NCBI RefSeq assembly: GCF_022539505.1
Contig: NC_061510.1
Coordinates: 398,952,249-399,016,248 of the forward strand
Source: Lolium rigidum
Lineage: Eukaryota > Streptophyta > Magnoliopsida > Poales > Poaceae
Direction of reading: 5' to 3'
Length of the DNA stretch: 64,000 nucleotides
In this document: positions 22,082 to 34,774 of the stretch, one piece after another
Numbering within the stretch: the first letter of the stretch is position 1
Layout: each line of letters opens with the position of its first letter
Made by a program: the position numbers and the translations under genes
The notes under the pieces: model-generated
The model's input: the letters and a program-made list of their open reading frames with translations, nothing else
Databases searched by the model: none
Told to the model about the DNA's origin: nothing

Positions 22082-24329
22082 GCAGATATCTATCGGAAGC
22101 AATGTTTTTAACAGAACACATAGAACTCCTGATGTGCAAAAAAACTATTTGTTTTAGAGCGAGCCAGGGCTGCACGGAGCCCATGATTTTTCAAAATTTG
22201 AAAACAACATTTTAAAGTTTCAAAAAATATGAAAAAATCTTACCAGCGTGCCAAATCTCAACGCAAAATACCTTGTTGGCATACACACAATAACAAAATC
22301 CGACAAATTTTGTAGGCTTGAAAATTTGCATTGTTCACTACTTTCAAATGCACAGCCCGGAATACAGAGCATTCACACTTGTTTTTTTTCACACATTTGT
22401 ATACATTATTTTCTCTATGTCTAGATCTTTTTCAGATTTTTTTGAAATGCCAATTTTCTTTTTTTCAGGAAATGGGCTCTATGGAACCGGTTACCCAAAA
22501 TGCTGCACTCGCCTACTGTGATGCTACTGTGATATTTTTATTTCATAATTTTTTAACATTTGGAAAATGCATTTCCTACTAGGGTTCACATGCACCCAAG
22601 TTCAAACCGGACTTTTCCTGGGATGCATCTCATATTTAACCCGATAACATGAAAAACATCCCACCATGAAAACTAATTCACTAAGTAATGCCAATAATTA
22701 GAAGAAAAACATCTTGTAAATACCAAATGTACTCTAGATTTTTTCAATTTACTTATATCTATCACAAAGAACAAAATACAGTCTAGAAACATGTTTTGAG
22801 ATTATTTATTGTTTTGTTAGACTAAGAGCAACATGCCAAGATATTTAGACAGACACAAATAGTCATCAACATATACATGTACCTAGAATTAATTCATCTC
22901 ATTGGCATAAATCAACCTGCGAGGACATGTGATTGCAATCAGTTACTTATCATTGATCTAAAGTGGAGGTAGTATGTCAAAAGAAAACAACTAACACCAC
23001 TTTCCTTCTAGTGATATAGGTGTAGTGTAAATCTATTTGTAATGCTAGGTGGTGGAATCATATAATCAATATATTAGGTCTTAATATAAAACAATGTAGC
23101 TCTTCGCCTAATTTTTCTAAATGTAGTAAAATTATACCATTTAAGATCTTATGGTAGATAATTAATTATAAAAAGTTAAAGAGTTCAATATAAATAAGTA
23201 GAAAACATTATATTCAATTTGCATAGGGCATGTTGATTGCAGTGTGCCTAAACACAAGTGTTTAAAGAGAGATGATGGAAATGCACCTAATTAACGTTCT
23301 TCTCTGCCATGTTGTTGCCTCTACTTAGGTACTTCAGCCGTGTGCTTGTTTCCTTAGCACTCACCTTGGGCACTTGTGACCACCAACAAAAAATATTCTT
23401 GAATTAACTCCCCTACTATTGTTTTATGTTTCACTCGAGCGGTGACGCCAGTGTGTGCGTGAAGAAAAGCAAGCACTAGTATAGCCACATAGGTAACCAA
23501 GGAGCAGTTCCTCACATTAGCACCGATGAGGCATCGAAGCCAAATGAGCCACTCAGTGCATTCTATAAGCATCTAACATATACGATGATGAGGCAGAAAA
23601 AACCTGGTTTCTCTTAAGGCGCCAGTGTATTTATTATTGAGGAAAATACATTAAAATTGCGATAAAGGTGACGTAAATTGGGATTAAACTAGTTCAATAC
23701 ACTAGAACCAAACATGCTTTTAGAATAATTAGGGGTTTGGGGTTTGGTGAGGATATAATCCAACAAATCCCTAGAAATGCACTAGTAACAAACAAGGCAC
23801 AAGGTGTCTTTTTTCTTTGCTTTGCCAATCAAACCCCTTGATAGTATTGCATACCTATAACTCAAGAAATGGAAGATTACATTTCATGGTAGATTAAGCT
23901 TTTTTTTCTAACTTCTTATGGGTCACCAAAGGAGAATTCACTTATCGTTTTCATCACCCATTTTTTTTAGATGAACTAATTAAACCCTTCAACACTTGCA
24001 ATAACTGTTAGTTCTCCAATTTCCTCGTAATGAATCATCCAAAACCTCTTTATGGATTCGAGATGTACTTTCGCACGTAGTCTTAGAATTTCACAGGTTT
24101 TTCCTACGCAACATTCAAATGCTCCTTCCATACGCTTTAATTTTCTTGTAAGATTTGCAATGACATGAAATTTCATTATTGTGATTTCCCTATTCATATG
24201 TTTTCAGGGTCCTACACTCCTTGCATCTGAAGTCTTTTTTATCAAGGAAATTGAAAGATGGCACATTGTTTTGTTTTTTCTCCACTCGCATTTATCCTGC
24301 ATCATGAACATGCGCATTTCCATGAGTGC
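22082..24329. other. AT-rich intergenic sequence, one doubtful TIR element
   Basis: No gene is recognised. The segment about 22158-22530 has GCGAGCCAGGGCTGCACGGA near its start and a partly complementary GGGCTCTATGG and TGCTGCACTCGCC near its end, with AT-rich filler between. It might be a diverged DNA element, but the terminal match is weak. The remainder to 24329 shows nothing I can name. Confidence 0.35.
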
Positions 24330-24555
24330 TAAGACCATCTCCACCGGCGCGCCCCATAGCGGCCCCGGTAGCGTTTTCGGGGCCGGCGTGCTTTTTGGGC
24401 TCGCCTGTCTAGGAACCGCCGTCCATCGACACGCCCCCCCCCCCCCTCGACCGACGGCCGCTGTTTCGCCTGGAGCAGAGCTCGCCGTCACCGCGACACA
24501 ACCGCCATGCCCGCAAGGTGTTCGTCCGATTGCCGCGATTGACAGCGACGACAGG

Positions 24556-24735
24556 ATGATGGTGCAACTATTCACAGAGGAACAAAACGATGAGGCTGTC
24601 CGGCGGCAGCAGCAGCAGCTGATTCTGACGAGCATGCTACACGTTCGCCAGCCTTTCTTCGTCGTGCCTCGGCGCGGCGGCTCAAAGCCAGGCAAGAGGA
24701 GAAACATCAACCGACATCATCAAGCCGGTGCAATG
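24556..24735 (+). pseudogene. Harbinger transposase N-terminal remnant
   Basis: The frame MMVQLFTEEQNDEAVRRQ followed by PRRGGSKPGKRRNINR resembles the acidic/glutamine-rich start and the RRGGSKxG(R/K)(R/K) stretch at the N-terminus of plant Harbinger transposases. The DDE catalytic part is absent: the frame runs into AT-rich sequence and stops at 24807. It is carried by a non-autonomous derivative. The identification rests on motif resemblance only. Confidence 0.6.
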
Positions 24736-25006
24736 CTGCGCATTTGTGGGCTAGGAGAGGAGCCGCCAACAATGCATGATTTTATTTCTATTTGTTTGAT
24801 TGTATGAATAATGTAAGTACTATTTATTTGATTGTATGAATAATTTAAGTACTATTTGTGTGATTGTAGGAATTATATAATATAGTATGAATAAAATGTG
24901 ACTGATATGTTGTTTTAAAATATTGTAAAAAGAAAAAAAGTTTTGGGGGCAGCCGGTTTGGGGGCGCCGGTGTGGGACAGCATCCCTAAATAGAGGATGC
25001 ACTGCA

Positions 25007-25555
25007 TGTTGGATTATTAGGCAATTTCCGAGTGAGATTAATTACCGAAAGCAACATTACAGATGCACAAGCATATTTAACCATACACATCAGACTAATC
25101 ACATGCATCAGATCTGAACACGGAACAAGTAGCAGTGCAAAGTAGGAGAGGAAAAACACGTACATCACGACCGGGAAGGTCACACCAGCAGCACCACCAC
25201 CATGGGTATTGTTGAAGTCGCCATGGTGTAGTCGGATCTGTCGATGAAGCAGTCGAACCGGCGTAGAAGAACACGAACAGCAGCGAGCAGTCGCGCCGAG
25301 ACGCTCCCCAAAAACCTTATCGCCCGTCTCCCGGTGCAGGATCTCAACGGACGGGGTTTCGGAGGCCTGCTCTCCCGGACGGCTGTGCACGCAGTCGCCG
25401 GGATGGGGAAGACTAGAGAGTAGAGCAACAAAAAGAACTTCTTCGTGAGAGAGGCAGACTAGAGAGTTCTGGGCGTTCGTCCGAGACTCCAGATCTGGTC
25501 TGTCTCCTGGTATAGCCTGGGAGGAGAGCCGACCGCGTTGACACGCGTAGGAAGC
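25007..25555 (-). repeat. Copia 3' LTR, distal part (continues at 32469-32856)
   Basis: It matches 37337-37888 with few differences. It is cut at GAAGC (25551-25555), which is repeated at 32464-32468 as the target duplication of the nested element; the LTR resumes there and ends at 32856. Confidence 0.93.
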
Positions 25556-27270
25556 TGATACGTCTCAAACGTATCTATAATTTCTTATGTTCCATGCTAC
25601 TTTATTGATGATACCTACATGTTTTATACACATTATATGTCATTATTATGCGTTTTCCGGAACTAACCTATTGACGATATGCCGAAGTGTCAGTTCCTGT
25701 TTTCTGCTGTTTTTGGTTTCAGAAATCCTAGTAAGAAAATATTCTCGGAATCGGACGAAATCAACGCCCAGCATCTTAGGATCACGCGAAGCTTCCAGAA
25801 CATCCGAGAGAGGCCAGAGGGGGGCCACTGGGCCACCAGACGCCAGGGTGGCGCGGCCCAGGCCTTGGCCGCGCCCCCCTAGTGTGTCATCGCCTCGTCA
25901 GCCCTCCGACTCCGCCTCTTCGCCTATATAAAGGTCCCTGACCTAAAACACGAGACGAATAAGCCACGGTACGAGAAAAGTTCCAGAGCCGCCGCCATCG
26001 CGAAGCCAAGATCTGGGGACAGGAGTCTCTGTTCCGGCACGCCGCCGGGACGGGGAAGTGCCCCCGGAAGGCTTCTCCATCGACATCGCTGCCATCTCCA
26101 CCGCCATCTTCATCACCGCTGCTGCTCCCATGAGGAGGGAGTAGTTCTCCATCGAGGCTCGGGGCTGTACCGGTAGGTATGTGGTTCATCTCTCTCCTAT
26201 GTACTTCAATACAATAATCTCATGAGCTGCCTTACATGATTGAGATTCATATGATGATGCTTGTAATCTAGATGTCATTATGCTAGTCAAGTGGGTTTTA
26301 CTTATGTGATCTCCGGAGACTCCTTGTCCCACGTGTGTAAAGGTGACAGTGTGTGCACCGTGTGGGTCTCTTAGGCTATATTTCACAGAATACTTATTCA
26401 CTGTTATGAATGGCGTAGTGAAGTGCTTATTTATATCCCTTTATGATTACAATGTGTTTTGTATCACTATTTATCTATGTGCTACTCATGTGATGTTATT
26501 AAAGTAGTCTATTCCTCCTGCATGGTGTAATGGTGACAGTGTGTGCATCGTGTAGTTCTTGTTGTAGATTATGATCATAATCTCTTGTAGGTTATGGAGT
26601 TGATTATCGCTATGATAGTATTGATGTGATTTATGCCTCCTTCATAGTGTGATGGTGACAGTGTGCATGCTATGTTAGTACTTGGTCTATTTTGCAAAGA
26701 TCTATTATGCTCTAAGGTTACTTAAACATGAATATCGAATGTTGTGGCGCTTGTTAACTCCGGCATTGAGGGTTCGTGTAATCCTACACAATTAGTGGTG
26801 TTCATCATCTAACAAGAGTATATGTAGCACAAAGGAAAGAGAACTTATTTATTATGTGATCAATGTTGAGAGTGTCCACTAGTGAAAGTATGATCCCTAG
26901 GCCTTGTTTCCACCACAAAGAATTGCTTCCCACGCCGGCAAGCTATTTTCCGGCGCCGCTTGTTTCATTGTTTTATCGCATCTTTACTTTCTCGCAATAT
27001 TACCACCATCTATACCACTCGTGTTTTACTATCTCTTCGCCGAACTAGTGCACCTATACATCTGACAAGTGTATTAGGTGTGTTGGGGACACAAGAGACT
27101 TCTTGTATCGTGATTGCAGGGTTGCTTGAGAGGGATATCTTTGACCTCTTCCTCCCTGAGTTCGATAAACCTTGGGTAATCCACTTAAGGGAAACTTCCT
27201 GCTGTTCTACAAACCTCTGCTCTTGGAGGCCCAACACTGTCTACAAGAATAGAAGCACCCATAGACATCA
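25556..27270 (+). repeat. 5' LTR of the nested non-autonomous element
   Basis: 1715 bp. It has a TATA-like CTATATAAAGG near 25922-25932 (the same in the other LTR). Small ORFs within it recur in every LTR copy of the window (25556, 30749 and the inverted 55227 copy) and are not taken as genes. Confidence 0.94.
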
Positions 27271-27280
27271 AGCTATTTTC

Positions 27281-27298
27281 TGGCGCCGTTGCCGGGGA
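27281..27298 (+). promoter_or_regulatory. Primer-binding site TGGCGCCGTTGCCGGGGA
   Basis: It lies 10 bp downstream of the 5' LTR. This is the sequence used by Athila-like plant Gypsy elements, generally assigned to tRNA-Asp priming. A shorter GGCGCCGTTG copy follows near 27351. Confidence 0.85.
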
Positions 27299-27435
27299 GG
27301 AAAGGAAAAAGGTACTCACACTCCGGATCTCGGCTACTAAGCTATTTTCCGGCGCCGTTGTAAGTACTCGAAGATATTTCCTTTAGATCCTGCAATTGCA
27401 TCTTTTTGTTTCTTGTTTTACACTAGTTAGGCATA

Positions 27436-28182
27436 ATGGACAACAATGAGCTTCTTATTCTATTTCCTGAGTTAAGACATGGATTGTTTGCTGCGAAAAT
27501 TAAAAAACCTATGGAATCTTATTTGCATGCTAGTAGTAATGATATTAGTATGAACGCTTTGAACACCATTGTTGTTAATGATATGGAAAATTCTAAGCTT
27601 GGGGAAGCTGGTTTTGATGAGCATGATATTTTTAGTCCCCCAAGCATTGAGGGAAAATTTTTCTTTGATGATACTTTGCCTCCTATTTATGATGATTATA
27701 ATGATAGTGGTCTTTTGGTGCCGCCTACTATGGAGAGTAAATTTTATTATGATTATACTATGCCTCCTACACTTGATGAGAATAATAATGATAGCTACTT
27801 TGTTGAATTTGCTCCCACTACAACTAATAAAATTGATTATGCTTATGTGGAGAGTAATAATTTTATGCATGTGGCTCATGACAAGAATACTTTATGTGAT
27901 AGTTATATTGTTGAGTTTGTTCATGATGCTACTGAAAATTATTATGAGAGAGGGAAACATGGTTGTATGCATCTTAATAGTATTAAGGTTCCCCTCTTTA
28001 TGTTGAGAATCTTGAAATTGCGCTTGTGTTGCTTTTCTATGCTTACCACTTTGTTCTTCATGAATTTATTTGTGTACAAGATTCATATGCATAGGAAGCA
28101 TGTTAGACTTAAATGTGTTTTGAATTTGCCTCTTGATGCTCTCTTTTGCTTCAAATACTATTTCTTGCGAGTGCATCATTAA
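27436..28182 (+). CDS. ORF of the non-autonomous LTR element, unknown function
   Basis: A 248-aa frame opens with MDNNELLILFPELRHGLF and is uninterrupted. It has repeated acidic blocks of the form FFDDTLPPIYDDYNDS and YYDYTMPPTLDENNND, spaced about 35 residues apart, then a hydrophobic C-terminal segment near residues 180-215 that could be membrane-spanning. No gag, zinc knuckle or protease motif is present. It occupies the place of gag in the element. Whether it is translated is unknown; persistence of an open frame in an otherwise non-coding interior is the only argument. The matching 5' half is absent from the inverted copy at 55227-59382, so conservation cannot be tested within the window. 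Confidence 0.5.
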   Translation: MDNNELLILFPELRHGLFAAKIKKPMESYLHASSNDISMNALNTIVVNDMENSKLGEAGFDEHDIFSPPSIEGKFFFDDTLPPIYDDYNDSGLLVPPTMESKFYYDYTMPPTLDENNNDSYFVEFAPTTTNKIDYAYVESNNFMHVAHDKNTLCDSYIVEFVHDATENYYERGKHGCMHLNSIKVPLFMLRILKLRLCCFSMLTTLFFMNLFVYKIHMHRKHVRLKCVLNLPLDALFCFKYYFLRVHH

Positions 28183-30733
28183 AACTGCTGAGCCCATCTT
28201 AATGGCTATAAAGAAAGAACTTCTTGGGAGATAACCCATGTGTTTATTTTACTACAGCAATTTTTGTTTTGTTGAGTCTTGGAAGTTGTTTACTACTGTA
28301 GCAACCTCTCCTTATCATGTTTTTGTGCCAAGTAAAGTTTCTATGCTAAAGTTGATGTTATATTTGGGATCGTTGCGCAGAACAAAGCATTGTCGTCTCG
28401 TCACGAATTCTGGCATAAGTCTCTGTAAAAAAATCGAAAAAATCTACAAAATTACGAGCGTGATTCTCAGATATGTACGCAACTTTCATTAGTTTGAGTT
28501 TTTCCATTTGAGCAAGTTAAGTGCCCAGTCCAGAAGCATCTTTACGGACTGTTCTGTTTTTGACAGATTCTGTCTTTTATTTCGCATTGCCGCTTTTGCT
28601 ATGTTGAATGAGTTTCTTTGTTCCATTAACTTTCAGAAGATTTGTGCAATGTCCAGAAGTGTTAAGAATGATTGTGTCACCTCTGAATATATGAATTTGT
28701 GGTTAAGCACTAACCCTCTCATGAGTTTGCTTGAAGTTTGTGTGAAGGAAGTTTTCAAGGGTCAAGAGAAGAGGATGATATACTATGATCAAGAAGAGTG
28801 AAAGGTCTAAGCTTGGGGATGCCCCGGTGGTTCATCCCTGCATATTTTAAGAAGACTCAAGCATCTAAGCTTGGGGAAGCCCAAGGCATCCCCTTCTTCA
28901 TCGACAACTTATCAGGTTTCTTCTAGTGAAACTATATTTTTATTCCGTCACATCTTATGTACTTTACTTGGAGCGTCTGTTTGTTTTTATTTTTTGTTTT
29001 GTTTGAATAAGTTCATCCTTGTGTGGGAGAGAGACACGCTCCGCTGGTTCATATGAACACATGTGTTCTTAGCTTTTAATGTTCATGGCGAAGGTTGAAA
29101 CTGCTTCGTTAATTGTTATATGGTTGGAAACAGAAAATGCTACATATAGTAATTGGTAAAATGTCTTGGATAATGTGATACTTGGCAATTGTTGTCCTCA
29201 TGTTTAAGCTCTTGCATCATATACTTTGCACTCATTAATGAAGAAATACATAGAGCTTGCTAAAATTTGGTTTGCATAATTGGTCTCTCTAAAGTCTAGA
29301 TAATTTCTAGTATTGAGTTTTAAACAACAAGGAAGACGGTGTAAAGTCTTATAATGTTTACAATATGTCTTTTATGTGAGTTTTGCTGCACCGGTTCATC
29401 CTTGTGTTTGTTTCAAACAACCTTGCTAGCCTAAGCCTTGTATCGAGAGGGAATACTTCTCATGCATCCAAAATTCTTGAGCCAACCACTATGCCATTTG
29501 TGTCCACCATACCTACCTACTACATGGTATTTCTCCTCCATTCCAAAGTAAATTGCTTGAGTGCTACCTTTAAATTTCCATCATTCGCCTTTGCAATATA
29601 TAGCTCATGGGACAAAATAGCCTTAAAAACTATTGTGGTATTGAATATGTACTTATGCATTTTATCTCTTATTAAGTTGCTTGTTGTGCGATAACCATGC
29701 TTCGGGGACGCCATCAACTCTTTGTTGAATATCATGTGAGTTGCTATGCATGTCCGTCTTGTCCGAAGTAAGAGAGATCTACCACCTTAATGGTTAGAGC
29801 ATGCATATTGTTAGAGAAGAACATTGGGCCGCTAACTAAAGCCATGAATCATGGTGGAAGTTTCAGTTTTGGACATATATCCTCAATCTCATATGAGAAC
29901 ACTAATTGTTGCCACATGCTTATGCATTAAAGAGGAGTCCATTATCTGTTGTCCATGTTGTCCCGGTATGGATGTCTAAGTTGAGAATTATCAAAAGCGA
30001 GAAATCCAAAATGCGAGCTTTCTCCTTAGACATTTGTACAGGCGGCATGGAGGTACCCCTTTGTGACACTTGGTTAAAACATGTGTATTGCGATGATCCG
30101 GTAGTCCATGCTAATTAGGACAAGGTGAGGGCACTATTAGTATACTATGCATGAGGCTTGCAACTTGTAAGATATAATTTACATAATACATATGCTTTAT
30201 TACTACCGTTGACAAAATTGTTTCATGTTTTCAAAATAAAAGCTCTAGCACAAATATAGCAATCGATGCTTTCCTCTTTGAAGGACCTTTCTTTTACTTT
30301 TATGTTGAGTCAGTTCACGTATCTCTCTCCACCTCAAGAAGCAAACACTTGTGTGAACTGTGCATTGATTCCTACATACTTGCATATTGCACTTGCTATA
30401 TTACTTTACATTGACACTATCCATAAGATATATATGTTATAAGTTGACAGCAAACGCTGAAACTTAATCTTCCTTTGTGTTTCTTCAATACCTCTACTTT
30501 GAATTATTGCTTTACGAGCTAACTCTTATACAAGACTTATTGATGCTTGTCTTGAAGTACTATTCATGAAAAGTCTTTGCTTTATGATTCATTTGTTTAC
30601 TCATGTCATTACCATTGTTTTTGATCGCTGCATTCATTACATATGCTTACAATAGTATGATCAAGGTTATGATGGCATGTCACTTAAGAAATTATCATTG
30701 TTATCGTTTACCTACTCGAGGACGAGTAGGAAC
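28183..30733 (+). other. Interior of the non-autonomous LTR element, no pol genes
   Basis: About 2.5 kb without recognisable gag/pol. The phrase AAGCTTGGGGATGCCC or close variants recurs near 28812, 28868 and at the 3' purine tract. The short ORF at 28508-28801 is also present in the inverted copy (58752-59081), which shows shared ancestry and not necessarily coding function. Confidence 0.7.
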
Positions 30734-30734
30734 T

Positions 30735-30748
30735 AAGCTTGGGGATGC
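30735..30748 (+). promoter_or_regulatory. Polypurine-type tract AAGCTTGGGGATGC before the 3' LTR
   Basis: It lies immediately upstream of the second LTR at 30749. The same tract borders the LTR in the inverted copy (complement of 56929-56943). Confidence 0.7.
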
Positions 30749-32463
30749 TGATACGTCTCAAACGTATCTATAATTTCTTATGCTCCATGCTACTTTATTG
30801 ATGATACCTACATGTTTTATACACATTATATGTCATTATTATGCGTTTTCCGGAACTAACCTATTGACGAGATGCCGAAGTGCCGGCTCCGTTCTCGCTG
30901 TTTTTGGTTTCAGAAATCCTAGTAAGGAAATATTCTCGGAATCGGACGAAATCAACGCCCAGCATCTTAGGATCACGCGAAGCTTCCAGAACATCCGAGA
31001 GAGGCCAGAGGGGGGCCACTGGGCCACCATACGCCAGGGTGGCGTGGCCCAGGCCTTGGCCGCGCCCCCCTAGTGTGTCATCGCCTCGTCAGCCCTCCGA
31101 CTCCGCCTCTTCACCTATATAAAGGTCCCTGACCTAAAACACGAGACGAATAAGCCACGGTACGAGAAAAGTTCCAGAGCCGCCGCCATCGCGAAGCCAA
31201 GATCTGGGGGACAGGAGTCTCTGTTTCGGCACGCCGCCGGACGGGGAAGTGCCCCCGGAAGGCTTCTCCATCGACATCGCTGCCATCTCCACCGCCATCT
31301 TCATCACCGTTGCTGCTCCCATGAGGAGGGAGTAGTTCTCCATCGAGGCTCGGGGCTGTACCGGTAGCTATGTGGTTCATCTCTCTCCTATGTACTTCAA
31401 TACAATAATCTCATGAGCTGCCTTACATGATTGAGATTCATATGATGATGCTTGTAATCTAGATGTCATTATGCTAGTCAAGTGGGTTTTACTTATGTGA
31501 TCTCCGGAGACTCCTTGTCCCACGTGTGTAAAGGTGACAGCAGTGTGCACCGTGTGGGTCTCTTAGGCTATATTTCACGTGAATACTTATTCACTGTTAT
31601 GAATGGCGTAGTGAAGTGCTTATTTATATCCCTTTATGATTACAGTGTGTTTTGTATCACTATTTATCTATGTGCTACTCATGTGATGTTATTAAAGTAG
31701 TCTATTTCTCCTGCATGGTGTAATGGTGACAGTGTGTGCATCGTGTAGTTCTTGTTGTAGATTATGATCATAATCTCTTGTAGGTTATGGAGTTGATTAT
31801 CGCTATGATAGTATTGATGTGATTTATGCCTCCTTCATAGTGTGATGGTGACAAAGTGTGCATGCTATGTTAGTACTTGGTCTATTTTGCAAAGATCTAT
31901 TATGCTCTAAGGTTACTTAAACATGAATATCGAATGTTGTGGCGCTTGTTAACTCCGGCATTGAGGGTTCGTGTAATCCTACACAATTAGTGGTGTTCAT
32001 CATCTAACAAGAGTATATGTAGCACAAAGGAAAGAGAACTTATTTATTATGTGATCAATGTTGAGAGTGTCCACTAGTGAAAGTATGATCCCTAGGCCTT
32101 GTTTCCACCACAAAGAATTGCTTCCCACGCCAGCAAGCTATTTTCTGGCGCCGCTTGTTTACTGTTTTACTTCATCTTTACTTTCTGCAATATTACCACC
32201 ATCTATACCACCTGTGTTTTACTATCTCTTCGCCGAACTAGTGCACCTATACATCTGACAAGTGTATTAGGTGTGTTGGGGACACAAGAGACTTCTTGTA
32301 TCGTGATTGCAGGGTTGCTTGAGAGGGATATCTTTGACCTCTTCCTCCCTGAGTTCGATAAACCTTGGGTAATCCACTTAAGGGAAACTTGCTGCTGTTC
32401 TACAAACCTCTGCTCTTGGAGGCCCAACACTGTCTACAAGAATAGAAGCACCCGTAGACATCA
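30749..32463 (+). repeat. 3' LTR of the nested non-autonomous element
   Basis: 1715 bp, the same length as the 5' LTR, followed by the GAAGC target copy. Differences from the 5' LTR are concentrated near 30888-30900, with scattered single changes. Confidence 0.94.
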
Positions 32464-33402
32464 GAAGCCAGGTACACGCGGCGAGCATGCACATGCAGGT
32501 CGACACGTACCCAACTCAGTTGGTGCACCAAACAAAAATTTAGGCTTCCTTGAGTGTGTCTCGAACTCGAACTCGAGTCACGAAACGCGACGTGCGTGCG
32601 TGACGAGGCGAGGCGAGGCGAGGCGGGGCGGGCGGAGGAGGAGGAGTGCGCGAGGGATCCTTCTATTCTCACTCACTTGGAAGGACTAGAACAGCAGCCC
32701 TTATATACCACTCCAACTCACTCCCAACTAGCAATGTGGGACTAAACTTTGTCCCCCAAGGCTGTCCCAAGCTGCCAGCGTGATGGGCCTTGAGATTTCA
32801 GGAATTGTAGACTACATGGGCTGCGTTACTGGGCTGCAGCCCATCTACATTCAACAATCCCCCACCAGATTTCATATGCACATCAGATGACACATCATTT
32901 CCATTCACTGTTTAATATACCTGCACTTCAGTGGAGACTGTTAAGTTGAACTTCCACCTAGACAAGGAGTTAGGCTTGACTACAACTGAACAATGGACTA
33001 TGCCTTGAATTGTCAGTGTTTGTGCAGCAAGTTTCACTCAATGTCGGCACGGTACTACACTACCGTAGCCTTCCCCTTGGGTGGAGCTTATAAGTCATAC
33101 TCCTCGGCCCTTCATGAGCTTACTAGAGATTCACCTAAATCTCCCACACTATGACCAGTAGTGTCACTCGTATATGTGTGTTCTTCAAAGATCGCCCTGT
33201 AAGACAGCGTCTTCGCTCATCAAGAGCCGCTCAGAACACATTAAGACATTGTCAACCTGCCTTACAGTAACTATGACAGAATTGCATCTGCAGCGGAGTG
33301 GGAGTATTAAATTTTCTCTCAACTCAGTTACTCCGGTTTGTTTTCCCAGGTCCTACTTCACAGAATTTCCGATTACATAGGTTGGGTTACCCCCTCGGCA
33401 AC

Positions 33403-34774
33403 TCAAGTGGGTCTCAAACCCATCTCCCTCGATGCAAGGTCTATCATATTTCTTGGTAGTCCTTTTGTGAAAGGATCTGCCAGATTTTTAGCACTTTGGA
33501 CATAATCCAATGCTATCACTCCGGAGTTCTTTAGTTTTCTGACATACTTCAATCTCTTCTTGATATGTTTGGAACTTTTCATATTATCCTTAGAACTTTT
33601 CACTTTGATAATCACAGTTTGATTATCACAGTTCATGAGGATAGCCGGTATTGGTTTTTCAACCATAGGCAAGTCCATCAAGAGCTCACAAAGCCATTCC
33701 GCTTCGACGGTAGGCCGTATCTAATGTTGTGAGTTCCGCTTCCATAGTTGACCTCGTTAAGATGGTCTGCTTGCAAGACTTCCAGGAAACAGCGCCACCA
33801 CCAAGAGTGAAAACATATCCACTTGTGGCCTTCATCTTAGCATCTGAAATCCAATTAGAATCACTATACCCTTCAAGTCCTCTTGGATACCCGGTATAAT
33901 GAATTCCATAACTCATGGTTCCCTTTAGATAGCGCATCACTCTCTCAAGAGCATGCCAATGATCATCTCCCGGGTTGGCCACAAACCGGCTAAGTTTGCA
34001 TACATCAAACGAGATATCAGGCCTCATAGCGCAAGCTAAATACATGAGTGAACCAATGATTTGAGAGTATCTTAGTTGATCTCTAGTTGCCTTTCCATTC
34101 TTTCGAAGCAAGACACTAGGATCATAAGGCGTGACAGAAGATTTGCAATCAGCATAGCCAAATCTGCTCAACACCTTCTCAACATAATGAGATTGCACAA
34201 GTGTAATCCCATTATTCCCATCTCTCAATAACTTGATGTTTAATATAACATCAGCTTCTCCAAGATCTTTCATCTCGAAACACTGAGATAAGAAGGTTTT
34301 GACCTCCTCAATCACTTTGAGACTTGTCCCAAGAATTAGTATGTCATCCACATACAAACATAGGATAACTCCCTCAGCCCCACCATGCCGGTAGTACACA
34401 TATTTGTCGGCTTCATTAACAACAAAGCCCACAGATGTTAAAGTTCTTTCAAACTTCTCATGCCATTGTTTGGGTGCTTGTTTGAGACCATACAAAGATT
34501 TCTTTAATTTACACACCTTTCTTTCTTGACCTTCTAGTACGAAACCATCAGGCTGTTCCATGTAAATTTCCTCGTCCAACTCCCCATTTAGGAAAGCCGT
34601 CTTAACGTCCATTTGATGAACAAGAAGACCGTGTGAGGCAGCCAATGACAGTAGTACACGAATTGTGGTCAATCTCGCCACATGTGAGTAGGTATCGAAG
34701 AAATCTTCGCCTTCCTTTTGGGTATAGCCTTTAGCTACAAGTTGAGCTTTGTACTTCTCAATAGTACCATCAGC
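33403..34774 (-). pseudogene. Copia reverse transcriptase and RNase H, broken
   Basis: On the minus strand the RT domain includes [38 protein letters not shown] and the catalytic CLYVDDILI (near 34345-34371). RNase H motifs follow: [24 protein letters not shown] and, in the next frame, HIKKRLKYVR and ADPFTKGLP. A TGA stop near 34775 separates RT from integrase, and an extra base near 33703-33712 shifts the frame between the two RNase H parts. The protein copies RNA into DNA in the intact family; here it cannot be made as one piece. Confidence 0.93.

Larger units (their letters stand above)
25556..32463 (+). mobile_element. Non-autonomous LTR retrotransposon (LARD-like, Athila-type PBS)
   Basis: The two LTRs (25556-27270 and 30749-32463) are both 1715 bp, start TGATACGTCTCAAACG and end ATAGACATCA/GTAGACATCA. 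GAAGC flanks the whole element (25551-25555 and 32464-32468). The interior is only 3.5 kb and contains no gag, protease, RT or integrase. It has a good primer-binding site after the 5' LTR and a purine tract before the 3' LTR, so it could use proteins from a relative. The LTRs differ at only a small number of positions by eye, indicating a young insertion. It sits inside the 3' LTR of the Copia element and is therefore the youngest of the three nested layers. Confidence 0.95.

Noticed and set aside
24204..24710. A 168-aa minus-strand ORF over the Harbinger-like element
   Set aside because: The plus-strand frame carries the transposase-like RRGGSKPGKRR segment; the minus frame is its shadow.
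25180..25431. ORFs shared by the Copia LTRs (also 37313-38084)
   Set aside because: They lie within LTR sequence, recur in both LTRs and match no protein domain.
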